Source: Pachyseris speciosa
Taxonomy: Eukaryota > Cnidaria > Anthozoa > Scleractinia > Pachyseridae
Assembly (NCBI GenBank): GCA_016490735.1
Contig: JAEMWC010000022.1
Location: 540,001 to 604,000 of the forward strand
Direction of reading: 5' to 3'
DNA length: 64,000 nt
In this document: one piece after another, positions 37,201 to 45,312 of the stretch
How positions within the stretch are numbered: position 1 is the first letter of the stretch
Layout of the letters: each line of letters opens with the position of its first letter
The notes under the pieces: model-generated
The model's database searches: none
The model's input: the letters and a program-made list of their open reading frames with translations, nothing else
Told to the model about the DNA's origin: nothing
Translations under genes and position numbers: made by a program

Positions 37201-37679
37201 CCAAACGGTCCTCTGACTCTTTTCCACGTTCTCCAGTTAAGCCTGATAAATCACACTATCCTATCGGTTTGGATTTGTTAGAGACCCAGCAAAGGAAAGA
37301 CAAATCTACCAGTTCACTTGGCCAAGGTTCACTGTTAGGTTCCAGAAAAAAGAGCATGTCTCTATCAGATCTTTTAAACATTGGAAGAGACTTAACTAGC
37401 AACAGATCTAAAGATAAGGACAACAAAAAGGATGAGAACGTCCACAAACTTTTGGAGCCATTGAGTCCTCTGAGTCCTTCCACTGACGAGGATGCGACAT
37501 CACCAGCTGCTAATGGAAGTGAGAATAAAAAAGAAGAAAAAAAGTCGAGATTCAGCAGGCTTAGAAGGAAGTCAAGTCGTACAGAAATGAAAGACGGAAT
37601 TGCGTCTGGGCCTAACATTGATCCCAAAAGGGCCTCAAGACATTTCTTTAAGGAATCACTAATGCTGGAATCCTCGTAA
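3487..37679 (+). CDS. PLEKHG5: PLEKHG5/Syx-like RhoGEF, 24 coding exons
   Basis: Predicted guanine-nucleotide exchange factor for Rho-family GTPases; in vertebrates PLEKHG5 (Syx) activates RhoA at cell junctions and in neurons. Exons with GT/AG junctions and matching phases: 3487-3499, 3811-3840, 4544-4614, 10985-11105, 11628-11724, 12542-12632, 13277-13374, 14120-14256, 14870-15114, 16146-16334, 16677-16781, 17619-17660, 17771-17866, 18898-18948, 19262-19354, 20031-20087, 20180-20290, 21234-21386, 32690-32830, 33046-33162, 33848-33934, 34751-34796, 35063-35175, 35961-37679. This gives 1340 codons. Domain order Cys/His motif, RBD, DH, PH, Ser-rich tail matches vertebrate PLEKHG5 long isoforms. 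The start ATG (3487) was chosen because its 13-nt coding stub splices in frame through a 30-nt microexon to the conserved Cys/His exons. The transcript could instead continue past 37675 to an exon at 43652. Confidence 0.9.
7327..7465. mobile_element. foldback MITE, about 139 bp
   Basis: GTATATGTTGTAGTTCAATT at the left is matched by its near-perfect reverse complement at 7446-7465. Arms of about 55 bases face each other across a short spacer containing ATTATCATACAT. No target duplication was confirmed. Confidence 0.75.
10324..10425. mobile_element. TTAACCC MITE, copy 1
   Basis: 102 bp running from TTAACCCTTTCACTCCCAAG to CTTGGGAGTGAAAGGGTTAA, an inverted repeat whose outermost bases are TTAA on both sides. 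Copy 2 at 43043-43144 has the same length and the opposite internal orientation. TTAA ends suggest piggyBac-like mobilisation, but this is an inference. Confidence 0.8.
11309..11555. mobile_element. GAGGCCTT MITE with 6-bp TSD, copy 1
   Basis: A 247-bp element with inverted ends GAGGCCTTC and GAAGGCCTC, flanked by GTGAAT at 11303-11308 and 11556-11561. The interior repeats GCGACA several times (GCGACAGCGACA and relatives). It lies in PLEKHG5 intron 4. A second copy with its own 6-bp TSD sits at 56383-56620. Confidence 0.85.
11628..16781 (+). CDS. PLEKHG5: PLEKHG5 exons 5-11: linker and RBD-like domain
   Basis: Exon 5 is acidic and Ser-rich and exon 6 is basic (KRKPRRHNTD). Exons 7 and 8 encode the ubiquitin-like Ras-binding-type domain described for PLEKHG5, about residues 144-222, from RDFIRIKFFDRQSGKFHTDM to FPLGGNILHVRA. 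Exon 9 is a Lys/Asp-rich linker. Exon 10 uses the acceptor at 16144-16145, giving TQKGKKSMESLFGKEF, which resembles the human GRRRKNMSEFLGEA segment. An alternative acceptor at 16153-16154 would remove three codons without changing frame. Exon 11 (DRYSVYGLEE) matches the human HTYSLFGL segment before the DH domain. Confidence 0.85.
15358..15792. mobile_element. long foldback element with TTAA TSD
   Basis: About 435 bp, almost entirely palindromic: AGTGCACCTAAACCC at the left answers GGGTTTAAGTGCACT at the right, and the inner arms (GACGTCAAATCGAGAATAGA) also pair. TTAA flanks both sides (15354-15357, 15793-15796), fitting a piggyBac-type TSD. It lies in PLEKHG5 intron 9. A degenerate relative occurs in BCAS2 intron 3. 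Confidence 0.85.
16885..17505. repeat. cluster of nested inverted repeats
   Basis: Several arms recur in both orientations: ATTATGAGCTTGAGATTT (near 16885 and 17400, inverted near 17375), TAGATAGTGAGTAG (near 17165 and 17430, inverted near 17145) and CATTCTCTGATAGGCTA (near 17122, inverted near 17450). This looks like two or more foldback elements inserted into each other within PLEKHG5 intron 11. Confidence 0.65.
17619..32830 (+). CDS. PLEKHG5: PLEKHG5 exons 12-19: DH (RhoGEF) domain
   Basis: The catalytic Dbl-homology domain covers about residues 422-620 over exons 13-19. Visible signatures are QQEAIWEMLTTEATYISKL (start of the first helix), LFSNIEEIYTVNLAFW, FDNQFDRYITYCMEEANC, and the conserved core LSDFLVKPMQRVTKYPLLVK in exon 18. 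The last helices, from DQVEAFVSKVNGAM, are on exon 19 after an 11.3-kb intron. No frameshift or stop interrupts the domain. Every exon from 10 to 21 begins and ends in phase 0, so skipping any one of them keeps the frame. The DH domain would be broken if the nested transposon in intron 18 disturbed splicing. Confidence 0.9.
17900..18256. mobile_element. GGGCCTCCTTTACATGGA MITE
   Basis: Inverted ends GGGCCTCCTTTACATGGA and TTCCATGTAAACAGCCCC enclose about 357 bp. The interior repeats the motif AGGAAGATCCTAG or its complement at least five times. It lies in PLEKHG5 intron 13. The superfamily is not certain; hAT-like MITEs often have comparable ends. Confidence 0.65.
18418..18690 (-). repeat. 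tRNA-derived SINE, minus strand
   Basis: On the minus strand a tRNA-like head starts near 18690 with GGATGGCGCAGTGATGAGAG and a B box GGGTTCAATTCCCGG. The body runs to an AAT-repeat tail at 18418-18434. It lies in PLEKHG5 intron 13 just after the MITE. Confidence 0.65.
19648..19689. repeat. G19-TTAAG-C18 inverted homopolymer
   Basis: A run of 19 G, then TTAAG, then 18 C, in PLEKHG5 intron 15. The two runs are exactly complementary and could form a hairpin or a G-quadruplex/i-motif pair. The run lengths may be imprecise because such tracts are hard to sequence. Confidence 0.8.
20331..20760 (-). repeat. tRNA-derived SINE, minus strand
   Basis: On the minus strand the head near 20758 reads GGATGGCCGAGTGGTTAGGG and the B box GGTTCAAATCCC, a Ser/Leu-type tRNA-like start. 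A second B-box-like GGTTCAAGTCC lies near 20535. The tail is the TAA/TGA repeat at 20331-20385. It occupies PLEKHG5 intron 17. Any polyhistidine frame here comes from the microsatellite. Confidence 0.65.
22603..22655 (+). repeat. left TIR of the 9.2-kb transposon
   Basis: Matches the inverted right end at 31735-31787 at 52 of 53 positions. Just inside lie TAACACG/GACACG motifs at about 22655, 22685, 22765, 22800, 22822, 22850 and 22856. Confidence 0.85.
23590..25506 (+). CDS. RNase H-like DNA transposase, 638 aa
   Basis: Likely the transposase of the surrounding element. The N-terminus is strongly acidic. A Cys-rich patch (CGCAHGYKGSPC, then CRNNC) and a CWTC pair may bind zinc. The core holds YSYDYAQQLHYP (Asp about 370), HADNCGAQNKNN (Asp about 449) and AGHTKFAPDWCFG (His 485, Asp about 491), spaced like an RNase H-fold integrase core. 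This set of motifs is common in uncharacterised invertebrate proteins. The first ATG in frame is 23590; the frame is open upstream to 23401 but has no earlier ATG. An AATAAA follows at 25638. No stop or frameshift is seen, so the protein may be functional. The catalytic residue assignment is an inference. Confidence 0.8.
   Translation: MQSQSNDFSYFLTGERDLESLAEDYFSARPVDEQDDQEDNHSSDFSGDETDQEIDSDVDFDFSECDTSERSRVQAFVTKTCGCAHGYKGSPCSSTIQIEDIIDCRNNCGELSSTELDLVILGMIQSTMNCDEVSYSGRAEKTRQRTRMPFYFHSHRICLKTFLFMHRLHKTRFYSLVKHYRVNGLSLRTHGNKKRLPSSAFSAATIERVVKFIMNVAEDQALLLPGRVPGFKRIDVKLLPSSMTKSRLWKSYQGACAADGHESVGYSKFCDLWTQLCPFIVIMRPASDLCWTCQKNNNQILKSANLPDNQKAEVVRQQENHLRLAAGERDFYKNCCKATKDTLTEHLRNVEFSEKRAPCSLEGTVHYSYDYAQQLHYPADPYQPGPVYFKTPRKCGLFGVCCEAIPRQVNFLIDEGVLTGKGANSTISYMHYFFERHGLGETFAQIHADNCGAQNKNNAFMWYYLWRVLTGRHHTIQYNFLIAGHTKFAPDWCFGLVKQRTRKTFISSLFDIARAVEDSAIVNTAELVGLHNGTVLIPTYNWMSYLDTFFKKIPHLKTYHHFRFDKAFPGTVFCKQYFSSEETAINILKTDRNMLQAGRLPPVITPKGISHERAEYLFKEIREFCRPGTEDFVAPEVR
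25700..27240 (+). repeat. degenerate tandem repeat array between transposon genes
   Basis: Units of roughly 90-150 bp recur about eight times. The shared core is TGAAATAAAAGCGCGGCATT followed by TAGAACAACTTAATT and a segment ending in GTGAATCCTTCTCGATCG. Longer duplications (about 26340-26590 and 26830-27120) show recent expansion. The array lies between the transposase stop and the BEN gene start and may contain the BEN gene promoter; it has no coding frame. Confidence 0.75.
27360..29703 (+). CDS. transposon-borne BEN-domain protein, 414 aa, 3 exons
   Basis: Exons 27360-27564, 27650-27822 and 28837-29703 join in frame (phases 1 and 0) with donors GTAAGT and GTGAGT and acceptors TTTCCAG and ATTGCAG. 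The N-terminal 85 residues (from MALRNLTKVPKLSLVYFSTD) resemble the small domain found before BEN domains in invertebrate proteins. The middle is charged and low-complexity, with a nuclear-signal-like KRKRS. The C-terminus, about residues 315-405 (ALACVDVLFTDNEMARCN to SAKLGFLVSVLQRKF), has the helical pattern of a BEN DNA-binding domain. AATAAA follows at 29942. It is inside the transposon, so it is probably an accessory factor for binding the ends or for silencing, not a host gene. Confidence 0.75.
29961..30171. mobile_element. foldback MITE inside the 9.2-kb transposon
   Basis: TTTAAACGTCGCATTTTACA at 29961 pairs with TGTAAATGCGACGTTTAAA ending at 30171; the arms continue with GTGCCGAATC and GATTCGGCGC. 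It lies just downstream of the BEN gene poly-A signal. Confidence 0.7.
30835..30885 (-). ncRNA. possible degenerate hammerhead-like motif
   Basis: On the minus strand CTGAAGA, a hairpin (GGGTTGTACACCC) and GAAAC occur in hammerhead order; position 7 of the core tolerates A. Stem I is weak, so activity is doubtful. The arrangement resembles the core at 1481-1561 and may mark a Penelope-like fragment. Confidence 0.3.
31735..31787 (-). repeat. right TIR of the 9.2-kb transposon
   Basis: Reverse complement of the left TIR. The adjoining interior carries TAACACG and CGTGTTA motifs at about 31558, 31572-31590, 31618, 31684 and 31698, mirroring the left subterminal region. Confidence 0.85.
33046..35175 (+). 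CDS. PLEKHG5: PLEKHG5 exons 20-23: PH domain
   Basis: The pleckstrin-homology domain spans about residues 665-768. Its strands are visible as HEGPLRLLEKQGK, MDVYVFLFTDLLLITKAK, KVIKPPLQVDKL, GTFLLIYVNEYNIAVQAFAL and the C-terminal helix with the typical Trp, QTQWIEAIKKAQ. This matches the human PLEKHG5 order (EGSLRMKEG, DVYCFLFTDLLLVTKA, IRPPLLVDKI, FLLIYLNEF). Exons 22 and 23 join within a Gly codon across the donor at 34797. The PH domain typically positions DH-type GEFs at membranes and tunes their activity. Confidence 0.9.
33215..33595. repeat. foldback repeat in PLEKHG5 intron 20
   Basis: Arms beginning GATGTCACAAAACC and ending GAGATGTCACACTTTAGG enclose inverted inner arms (ACTGACTCCATACAAA and TTTGTATGGAGTCAGCA) meeting at the hairpin ACTTGGTTCATAA/CCTTATGAACCAAGT. 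This is a MITE-like foldback with no confirmed TSD. Confidence 0.7.
33700..33775 (+). repeat. SINE 3'-tail fragment
   Basis: CCTAGAGAAGAATTGTAAAC followed by CGCCATGAAACTATGTGATA and a GTATATAAA end match, inverted, the tail of the full SINE at 48285-48735. Confidence 0.65.
34215..34345. repeat. inverted repeat in PLEKHG5 intron 21
   Basis: GGGCCGGATGGGAAAATATT (with its left-hand GACTGAGTGGGA) is answered by ATTTTCCCATCCGGCCC and TCAGTC. Spacer GGTCATGCCATATGGACC is itself palindromic. Probably a MITE. Confidence 0.6.
34820..34985 (+). repeat. SINE fragment in PLEKHG5 intron 22
   Basis: A B-box-like GGTTCAAGGCC and a tail CCCCACTAGCTTTTGTGTGC followed by TATAAATGC. The same tail recurs at 46505-46540 next to a TTA repeat. 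Confidence 0.5.
35961..37679 (+). CDS. PLEKHG5: PLEKHG5 exon 24: long Ser-rich C-terminal tail
   Basis: A single 1.7-kb exon encodes residues 769-1340. The tail is low-complexity, acidic and Ser/Thr-rich and is probably disordered. RSSSAP occurs twice (residues about 912 and 932), along with many R-x-x-S sites that could be phosphorylated and bound by 14-3-3. KSMSLSDLLNIGRDL resembles the SRSLSELCL segment of vertebrate PLEKHG5. The reading frame ends at TAA 37677-37679. A GTAAGT donor at 37676 overlaps this stop, so a spliced form would replace the stop with the exon at 43652. Confidence 0.88.
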   Translation, partial: KLFMIAKLGQGPSNMLQMQTSSDNDLVSPSFLVSSGGQSPKFPHMTRRRSSASSIIDDVSDSDIDEESGVALMTLKPRMRAESVKSLGSSTQLSEMKAKDSKAEEREGLVRRQSETDLMTPEEEKAQIGAMARTRSESLGKISRSSSAPQKERPRVVDSSSLSRSSSAPQGSPEEVSSLREGIIVKRRVDEQEGSMSSSSVSLNDSAGDSDMPSPSQNATIDFPSLPPPETNTGTELQSSDQQSNSELESSTEQDTHQVSSSCDETVSSPVGDNELEHGEPDQELDENSFDESEEDSSLTTESKETFPVSQLGNEPGKHTPHIKSQLIAQHKIESAINQPEPPRKHISLPRRSSPVVSRKARPEISVRGNDKADQDLNGILQKIRDASTAASTSSGEASPSSSLERAGKLGKLTKRSSDSFPRSPVKPDKSHYPIGLDLLETQQRKDKSTSSLGQGSLLGSRKKSMSLSDLLNIGRDLTSNRSKDKDNKKDENVHKLLEPLSPLSPSTDEDATSPAANGSENKKEEKKSRFSRLRRKSSRTEMKDGIASGPNIDPKRASRHFFKESLMLESS

Positions 37680-40097
37680 GTAGTACTGTTTTCTTACGCA
37701 GACACGAGTTATCTTGCATGATGATCTGGGCATTTTCAATCTGCTAAAAAACCAGCTGTGTTTGTTTGCTTAATGTTTGAGGACAACTGGTACTCCAATA
37801 TATTTTATTTTGTTTTTCATTTGCCTCTATACCTCAGTCGTTCAGAACTTGTTTAGTTGTTTCATTTTACTCAGATGTCAAGTGGACAAGCTGGGAATCT
37901 AACATTTCTTCAGTTGGTTAAAATTCATGGAAACATAATCCTTGGGTTGCAATTAATTACTTGATTTGATTCATTTCTCAATTTTGTTTTTTTTTAAGTA
38001 TGATTGACAGGGATGTAAAATGACGTCTTTGAACTTTAAAATTCTAACTTATAAAGAACTACTGTTTTCCTGCCTCAGATGGTAGTGGCCAGATCTCTGT
38101 ATTATTTTGTTACACATGCACTTAAATAATATTAATATACATAATGTACTTGTAGATGCATGTTACACTAAAACCACTTTAATGTCTAATTGTGGATTAG
38201 CACATGTTGAAACCTAACAAGTCTTTATCATACGCAATGTTAGTGTGCACATGCAGTTTGATTTCACATAATTTTTCCTATTAGTTATCAAGCATCTCTA
38301 ACTTTCACCTTATTTTAATTCTATGATATTGTAAACCAGCCAAAAATACTTTTGATCGGTCCATCTGTTCAAAAAATGATTTAACATGTGGTTCATCATG
38401 CCATCTACATATCATTCTTGCATTGTTACTGAATACCCAGACTTCAGTGGAAACCAAGAATTGAGTGTAACATGTTTATTCTTTGAGTGGATGAGTTCCT
38501 CTTCTTATCATAAAAATCTCCTAAAGTGAAATAATGTATTTCATGTGTGGTGATGTTATGAGAATTTAGATTTTGTTCAAACTGAATGGTACACTAACTG
38601 CATGCACCATCATACTCTAAACTCATCATACAAGACATAATGTATGTAGTTGTACAAGAAAAGTTCTCTCTGATTTGTTTCAAACTCCCTTGTCTGTGTT
38701 CAGACTGTATGTCTGTGTGCATGTTTGTGAATTATAAAGCTGAATTATTATTAATTAGTTAATAACAGGGCTGTGAAAAGTAATGAAATTAAAAGTGTCA
38801 AACTTTCCTTCAGAATTTATAAAATAATACTGTATCCATGTAGGTTTTTTGAAACATGGCCAGAAATAGGGAGAAAGGGAAAAAAAATGAAATAAAATCA
38901 GAATAATATGATAATTTGACTTTGGAAACCTGATACGTCATGATAAAGTATTTGACAGGTTTAAGAATTTTACTAATAATGTCGACAAAAACCAGTGTTT
39001 GGTTGCAATTTATTATTATTGGTTTCTGTGTTATTTATTGAGTCATGCAATTCAAACATAACAGGCCTGGAATTATTTGTAGTTATATTTTTTTTGAATA
39101 ATTTATCAAACACCAGAAAGACTGTTTTACTGAGTCGCATTGATACTTTTGTGACTAACCTTGAAGAGTCTAGGATGAGATTTCTTTAAGGGTCTTTCAA
39201 GAGTCTGATGTAGCTTCTCATAATTATCATTAAAAATTTTGGAGAAACTGAAAATAAAGTTCATCTAATTTAGTGGTAATTATAGGGTCAAAGACCCAAA
39301 TGTCTTATGAAATAGTGATTTCCAGCTTTTTTTCTTTTCATGTTTTATTAATCAAGTTGAGAACTTACCCTAATATTACACATTTTCTTAGTGTTTTGTG
39401 TATAACATTTTAGTAATGCTAAAACTTAATTTATTATGCTGGTGTCTTTGGTAGTGTCTCTTGAGAAATTGTGTTTTCCTTGTTAATCATTTCAGAAATA
39501 GTGTGAACAGTTTAAAGAGCCAAAAATGAGAATAAATATCTTTGTACAGTTGTCACTAACTTTTTATGAAAAGAAAGTTGTAAAAAGTAATCATTTTTGA
39601 AGATAACCATCCTTGTTTATTGTAGCATAATTAATTTATTGAAGTAAAACACTCCCAAGAGTAAACATTTTAGACATTTGTATTTAACGGTTAAAGGATA
39701 ACAATAAAACTGCAATTTTCTTTTTTACCAAGTTGTTTTTTTTATTTGAACACTGTTTGGTGACATGAACTGATTTGTTGTCCTTGATTATGTCCTTATT
39801 TCTTGTGTCAATAGTTTTTGTCTTTTTATTGTGAAAGCTCAATAGTGGCAACTTGCATTTTCATTACTCATCACTCTGTCCCATTACCAACTTGTATAAC
39901 AAACAGCAGATACCACGATGGTTTCCATTGTCTCTTAGCTTGGCTGTGTTAACAGTGATGAAATTTCATGAAAGTGATGGTGCCTCTTTAAATGATTTTC
40001 AAAAGCGTTTTTGGTTTAAAATGCAAAAAGGGCAGTGATTTCAAGTGAAAAAAGGCGTCATGCTTGAAAAATTAAATTTGTGACAGCCCATGTGGCA

Positions 40098-40341
40098 TAT
40101 AGCCTGCATTGCAGATGTAATCTAACCTCAGTTATTAACATCTGTGAAGCAGCACAGAATTCCTTGTTGTGTCTACCAGAATTTAAGTATGTATCATGAT
40201 TGGCCCATCAACAAAAGGCTTTTGTTGGCAGGCCTGTCATAGCACATACATGTACTCAAATTCTGGTACACAGAACAAGGAATTTGGTGCTGCTTTGCAG
40301 ATGTTACTAACTGGTGATAATGTCTGCAATGCAGGCTATGT
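40098..40341. mobile_element. foldback element, about 244 bp
   Basis: ATAGCCTGCATTGCAGA at the left pairs with TCTGCAATGCAGGCTAT at the right, with inner arms GAAGCAGCAC/GTGCTGCTT and GAATTCCTTG/CAAGGAATT and a central GCTTTTGTTGGC. No TSD was identified. Confidence 0.7.
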
Positions 40342-41130
40342 GGCATATTGTCATAACTATTTCACGAAAATGCAAAACCTGAAAGTCTGACAACAAAAAA
40401 AATCTAAGCTTGCAACGTTATTTAAATTTTGTTAGGTTCTGTTTGGTCCTTCGTCTTTATAAAGTTTCATGGAAGGTATAAGTCGGTCCACAAATTTTGT
40501 ATAATTATGCATGTGCAACTATAAAATATTATTAATTAATACAGTAAATAAACAAAGTCAAAGGTATTGCTAATTTCAAACGACAAATTGCTAAAATGAA
40601 AAGAAAGTAAAAAGAAGGAAGGAAAGAAAGAAACAGTGTTAAATTGAAAGTAAATCACCTCAGTGTGATGTTGAAAAGGAATTCTGTGGTCTTTTGTATT
40701 TTCTGTCCAGTCATGGAAGTGAAGTGTAATCTGTGCTGATCACATAATGTGCCTTGCATAATAAATCATCTATCTACAGTTTTGCTCTGTTTTGGTCCAC
40801 TTAGCCGTAAAACTAATGAAACAGACATTTGAGGTGATGGAATGTTGCCAAAGTGGTGATTAAGAGTGTTGCAACATTGTACTTGCACCTTTACTTTGAA
40901 AAGAACTAGGGTGGTAAAACAGTTTGACGGAGAATTTAAGGTCGCTCTACTCCCTTCAGCTGATGACTGTTTCGTTCCATGATGGTATAAGTTACATTAT
41001 TAAATCTCTCACTTAGTACATGTGCTGTGATTGGTCACTTTTGCGGGCTGTATTCTACAGTACGGCCCGATTGACTTCAGCTAGTTTTCTTTCCCGCACA
41101 CCAGATTAACCTTGGAGATATAATAAACAT

Positions 41131-41286
41131 CTTACTAGCCTTGTTTTCTTGGTCCGTACTGTAAGTTACGGATCCTAATTTTCCCCTATTAATTTATGGC
41201 CCACACTCTTCGCGCTTGGGCTATAAATCAACGGGAAAAAACACAGTCCGTAACTTACAGTACGGACCTTGAACTCGGTTAGTAAG
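41131..41286. mobile_element. CTTACTA MITE, about 156 bp
   Basis: CTTACTAGCC and the inner arm GTCCGTACTGTAAGTTACGG pair with CCGTAACTTACAGTACGGAC and GGTTAGTAAG. The arms are about 40 bases with a central spacer. Confidence 0.75.
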
Positions 41287-43042
41287 AGGTATCTAGTCTT
41301 ACAGTGAAAAAGTTCAACTTGTAATTCTTTTTACACATACTTTAATTTACAACTAATTTCTGACCCCAAAATGCACACCACTTGCAGACAACAGTAGTGT
41401 AGTTTGAAATTGGTGCTTGACTAGAGTTAGCCAAGGTTTCGATCAATTTATTGCAATCAAAGAATAATACAATCTTAAGCACTGCATTTGTAATGTTATC
41501 TTTGATCACCTCAAGCTAAAATCAGGAACTGTTTTACCACTTTGTTGCTTTTCATAGTACACTGACGCCACTCGCATCCCAGGCACATTCAAAATGCACA
41601 GTTATACATGATCTGGACAATCTAAAAAGCCATGTTGTAATGTTCTAGGTGAAGTGGTTGCCATGAAATCCATCGAAGCACGCAGACCCAGGTATTTGAG
41701 TGTGTGAATACAAGCAATAACAAGCTTGTACTTTTTCTCTTTTGTGTGAAGAAAACAATTAAATTTGAACCCAAACCATGCCTCTTGCTGCAAACAGATT
41801 AGCGTTTTTCACATTAAATCATTACGCCAGCGACATGGCTTTCTAATGAAAGTGAAGAAATAATGCTTGAGGCAGCTGTCAATCCTGGCAATCACAGTAA
41901 AGTTAGTTAACTTAATGAAATGCAAATCAAACAGCTAATGAACTAAATTAATCTGATTGATATGTTTTATGTAATATCCTAGCTGAATTTATAACAAGTG
42001 TGATGTAATTCTTAACAGCTGGTATTTTTTAACAAAGAAACTTGACAGATAAGGCCAAAACAATTGCCATCATTTCGAATATTACACACTCTGTGCATTT
42101 TGTAGGACAATTCTACTTTCGAAAGGATCATATTAATTTAGAAAATTAATAACATTCTTTTGGTGGATTAGTGACTAACATTGCAAGCTGAGGATGCTCC
42201 AGCACCGCTTCTTGCTAAATCTTTTTTTAATCATAAGTAGCGATGAACATCTTCTCCATCTGTTGTAATTTTTAGCTTGCCATTTCTGATATTGCTGTGT
42301 ATTAGATTATTTGTACCACCAAATCCCATCTGCATGCCAACAGCCTTCTTCATGCATGGGGGATGTGAATGAAAATACAAATAGCAATTTATCATTCTTG
42401 TCACAGTTATGTGTGAAGAAAGTCCAGTATCATTGCTAGCATAGTCAATGAAATATATTTAATTTTTTTATTCCCTGGTACTTTTTATTATGGTATAGTG
42501 ACTGCCTCGGAGATATTTATTTTGCTATAGAAAAATGATCATCTATGCAAGCAAGCAAGCAAAACGTTTCATGTTTCTAGGGCTTTTGTGTTAACAATAG
42601 GTCTCCCCATCCATTGGAGAATAGTGTGCAAAGAAAATCAATATTCCAGCAACTGTGCCCAGGATGTGCTTGCATGGATCTTTCATTTATCCTACCTGTG
42701 ACTTAAACCCTAATTTTTGGTCTCAACTGAGAATGCACTCCAAAAAGAAAGAATCTGTTGGCCCAAGGGGAACATCTGCTAGCCCTGGGCTGTTGGACGT
42801 GATTTCCTTTGTATGCTGTATAATTACCTCACCCAGTGTCGACATTTCAGCTTATTTTAGTTAGCAACCCATCATTCTGCTATATGCATGGTTTAAAGAA
42901 CATTATGGAATGCATGAAGGGGCCCATGTCGAATCCTAGGTTGATTTTTTGGTGCAAATCACTCCTCTGTGTTAGTTCTTATTCAATTGGAGGAAATTTC
43001 TTGCAAACAAGTTTATTGTGTATTTTGTTAAGGAGATAGTTT

Positions 43043-43144
43043 TTAACCCTTTCACCACCAAGAGGCCTCTCTTTGACAAGTAAAATCGCCTGGCCTTAGC
43101 CAGAGGAAAATCTATAAAGTCCCCCTTAGTGGTGAAAGTGTTAA
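43043..43144. mobile_element. TTAACCC MITE, copy 2
   Basis: 102 bp from TTAACCCTTTCACCACCAAG to CTTAGTGGTGAAAGTGTTAA. The interior (GACAAGTAAAATCGCCTGGC) is the reverse complement of that of copy 1 at 10324-10425. Confidence 0.8.
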
Positions 43145-43651
43145 ACGTTTCCTTTTTGCCTTTAGTAAACATTCTTCTAACAAAATCAAAAGAACCCAGC
43201 AGTATTCTGTGTTGACGAAACAAGAGAAGGTCAGAAAGGGGCTTGTCTTATAAAAGAAAAATGTCTGTGAATTTAAAGGAATTTTTGCCAGTATGGGCTA
43301 TTAGTTGTGAATGAACTGATAACAACCTAGATTCGACATGGACCAGAAAGATGTGATGGTAAAGTGCAGAAGTCTCTCTACCCTCCCGCAATAAGCGCCA
43401 AAATCCATTTTCTGAGTGTACATTTAAAATTGCCGTAGTTAGAAGAAATTTATTTTTTGATAACCTGGGTGAGTAATGAATAAAGGAATTTCCTGGTCAT
43501 TATTGGTTACTTTTTGGGCTCAGTGGGTTAGGATCTGTGGAGTTCATTTTGTCTATTCTATCTGAAAAAAGTAGCCAGAAATTTATGTTTATTTTACAGC
43601 ATGTGAAACTAATCCAGTTCTTTCCTTTTTCTTCTCTTTTTTCTTTTTCAG

Positions 43652-43664
43652 GGAGTATGTATAA
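43652..43664 (+). CDS. PLEKHG5: possible alternative terminal PLEKHG5 exon (adds EYV)
   Basis: A strong polypyrimidine tract (TTTCTTTTTCAG) ends at 43651. Joined to the phase-2 donor at 37675, it restores the Ser codon and reads GAG TAT GTA TAA, giving an SEYV terminus. The human protein ends in SEV, a PDZ-binding C-terminus used to recruit Syx to junctional scaffolds. SEYV would also be a hydrophobic C-terminal ligand, of the acidic -2 type. The intron would be 5,976 bp. Without RNA evidence this stays an inference. Confidence 0.5.
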
Positions 43665-45280
43665 AGTTCACTGCAGTGGATGAATGTCAATAATTTCAAG
43701 AAATTTTTATAAAAGTGTTCTTTTTACTTTTGCCAAGATATTTTATTTTATTTTATTTTATTTTACAAGTCTGTACATCCAAACACATTGAAATTTTTTA
43801 GTCATTCAATTCAAAGGGCAATGATGAAAAGAAGAAAACAAAGACAACATGGTTGTCTTTCCAGTCACAGTAAGGCATTTTTCGTGGTGGTGGCTAGAGG
43901 TGCCGCACATTTGTTCTCAAACCAGGCTGAGTCATGAGTTCATACCCACTTGGCATTGTCCCTGCCAGGCTTGAGGCACTTTCCTTCCAGCCATCTCCTT
44001 TTTCCAGAATGAGTCGGGAGATTAAGTCCCAATTGGCCAAACAGGCACTGTCTGGAAAGGGTGTGGCTTGGAGTAAAGAGACAGATCTTGAACTATGTCC
44101 CACCAGACCTCAATTTGCATAATCCCTGTCTAGTTTTGAAAACATCATGCCTTATCTCTGTCCAGATTCCTTTAAACCATGGTCCTTTAGCAGAATGAGT
44201 GATGGCAAAAATCCCAGCTGGCCAATTAACAAATGGAATGTGGCTTAGCGTTATTGACAAAGATATTTGGCATCAAAGTGGTCAAAATTTATTGTGGACT
44301 CAATCGGCTACGCCTCGTAAGTCCACAACATTTTGAACACTGTGATGATGAATGTCGTTGATGAGGGTACAGAATAAGCTAAACCACATTCAATATTTTT
44401 TTTTTACCTTTTTATCAATGCCAAAGAAAATGAAAAAGGCACTGCATGACAACGGCAAATTAGCCAATCAGTTTGCGAGATTACTAGCAATTGTGGTAAA
44501 AAAGGCTTTGTTTTTGAAAGGGTGTGGTTTGAAGGAACAAAGACAGCTGTTAAAGTGTACACCCCAGACCTCGCTGATATCCAGCAGTCTTTTTGTATTG
44601 CCCTTTGCATAATTTATGAGGTGGCATGCAATTTTGTAAATAGTGGTTCGGAATTTTAGCTTGCATGGTGGATGTTAATTTGTAGTCAATGGTTTCTATT
44701 TATTGAATGTTTTTTATAAATAAGATTTACAATTAAGCCTCTATGAGTGTACAGCAATTTGTCCATTTTTGTATAAATAAACAGTGGACATAAAATTTAG
44801 GTATCTGTTGCACAATTTGTTTTTCTCTGTGGACCGGTTTAAAATGGCGAGAAATTCAGAAGTTTGAGTGGAAATTCAAAGTCATGAAAGTGACACTTCT
44901 GCAAGCGCTTGTGCTTTGTAGTCAAAACTTTGGAGTCCCGATTAAATCGTTGGAAAGAAAATTACTGGTCATTGTTTGCCTGTGGTACCTCTGTTTTGTC
45001 AGAGATTGTGCTGTGGCATATTACTCTCTTCTCGAGCTGTGCTGTTATGTTAACAGCCAAAAAAGACTCTGACTTCGTAAAATAAACGGAAGCATTTTTT
45101 TCTATCAATGCCTTAGGGGTTAAAAATTCTGATGAGGTATTGTTTCATGTTTTTATTCTTTTGTTTTACGTCATCGATTAATAAAACAAAATCTGTGTCC
45201 GGCACACGAATACGCCATTTCCGATTTACTTTTGGCATCTTTTTCAAAGCGAGTCCTGGTGCCCATCCTTTCATATGAAA

Positions 45281-45283
<3 letters not shown>

Positions 45284-45312
<29 letters not shown>

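Larger units (their letters stand above)
37680..43651 (+). other. PLEKHG5 3' UTR or last intron, no supported gene
   Basis: If exon 24 is terminal, this begins with a long 3' UTR; AATAAA signals occur at about 38890, 39250 and 39710. If the GTAAGT donor at 37676 is used, it is a 5,976-bp intron. It contains foldback elements at 40098-40341 and 41131-41286 and a TTAACCC MITE at 43043. Short frames here show no domain. Confidence 0.6.
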
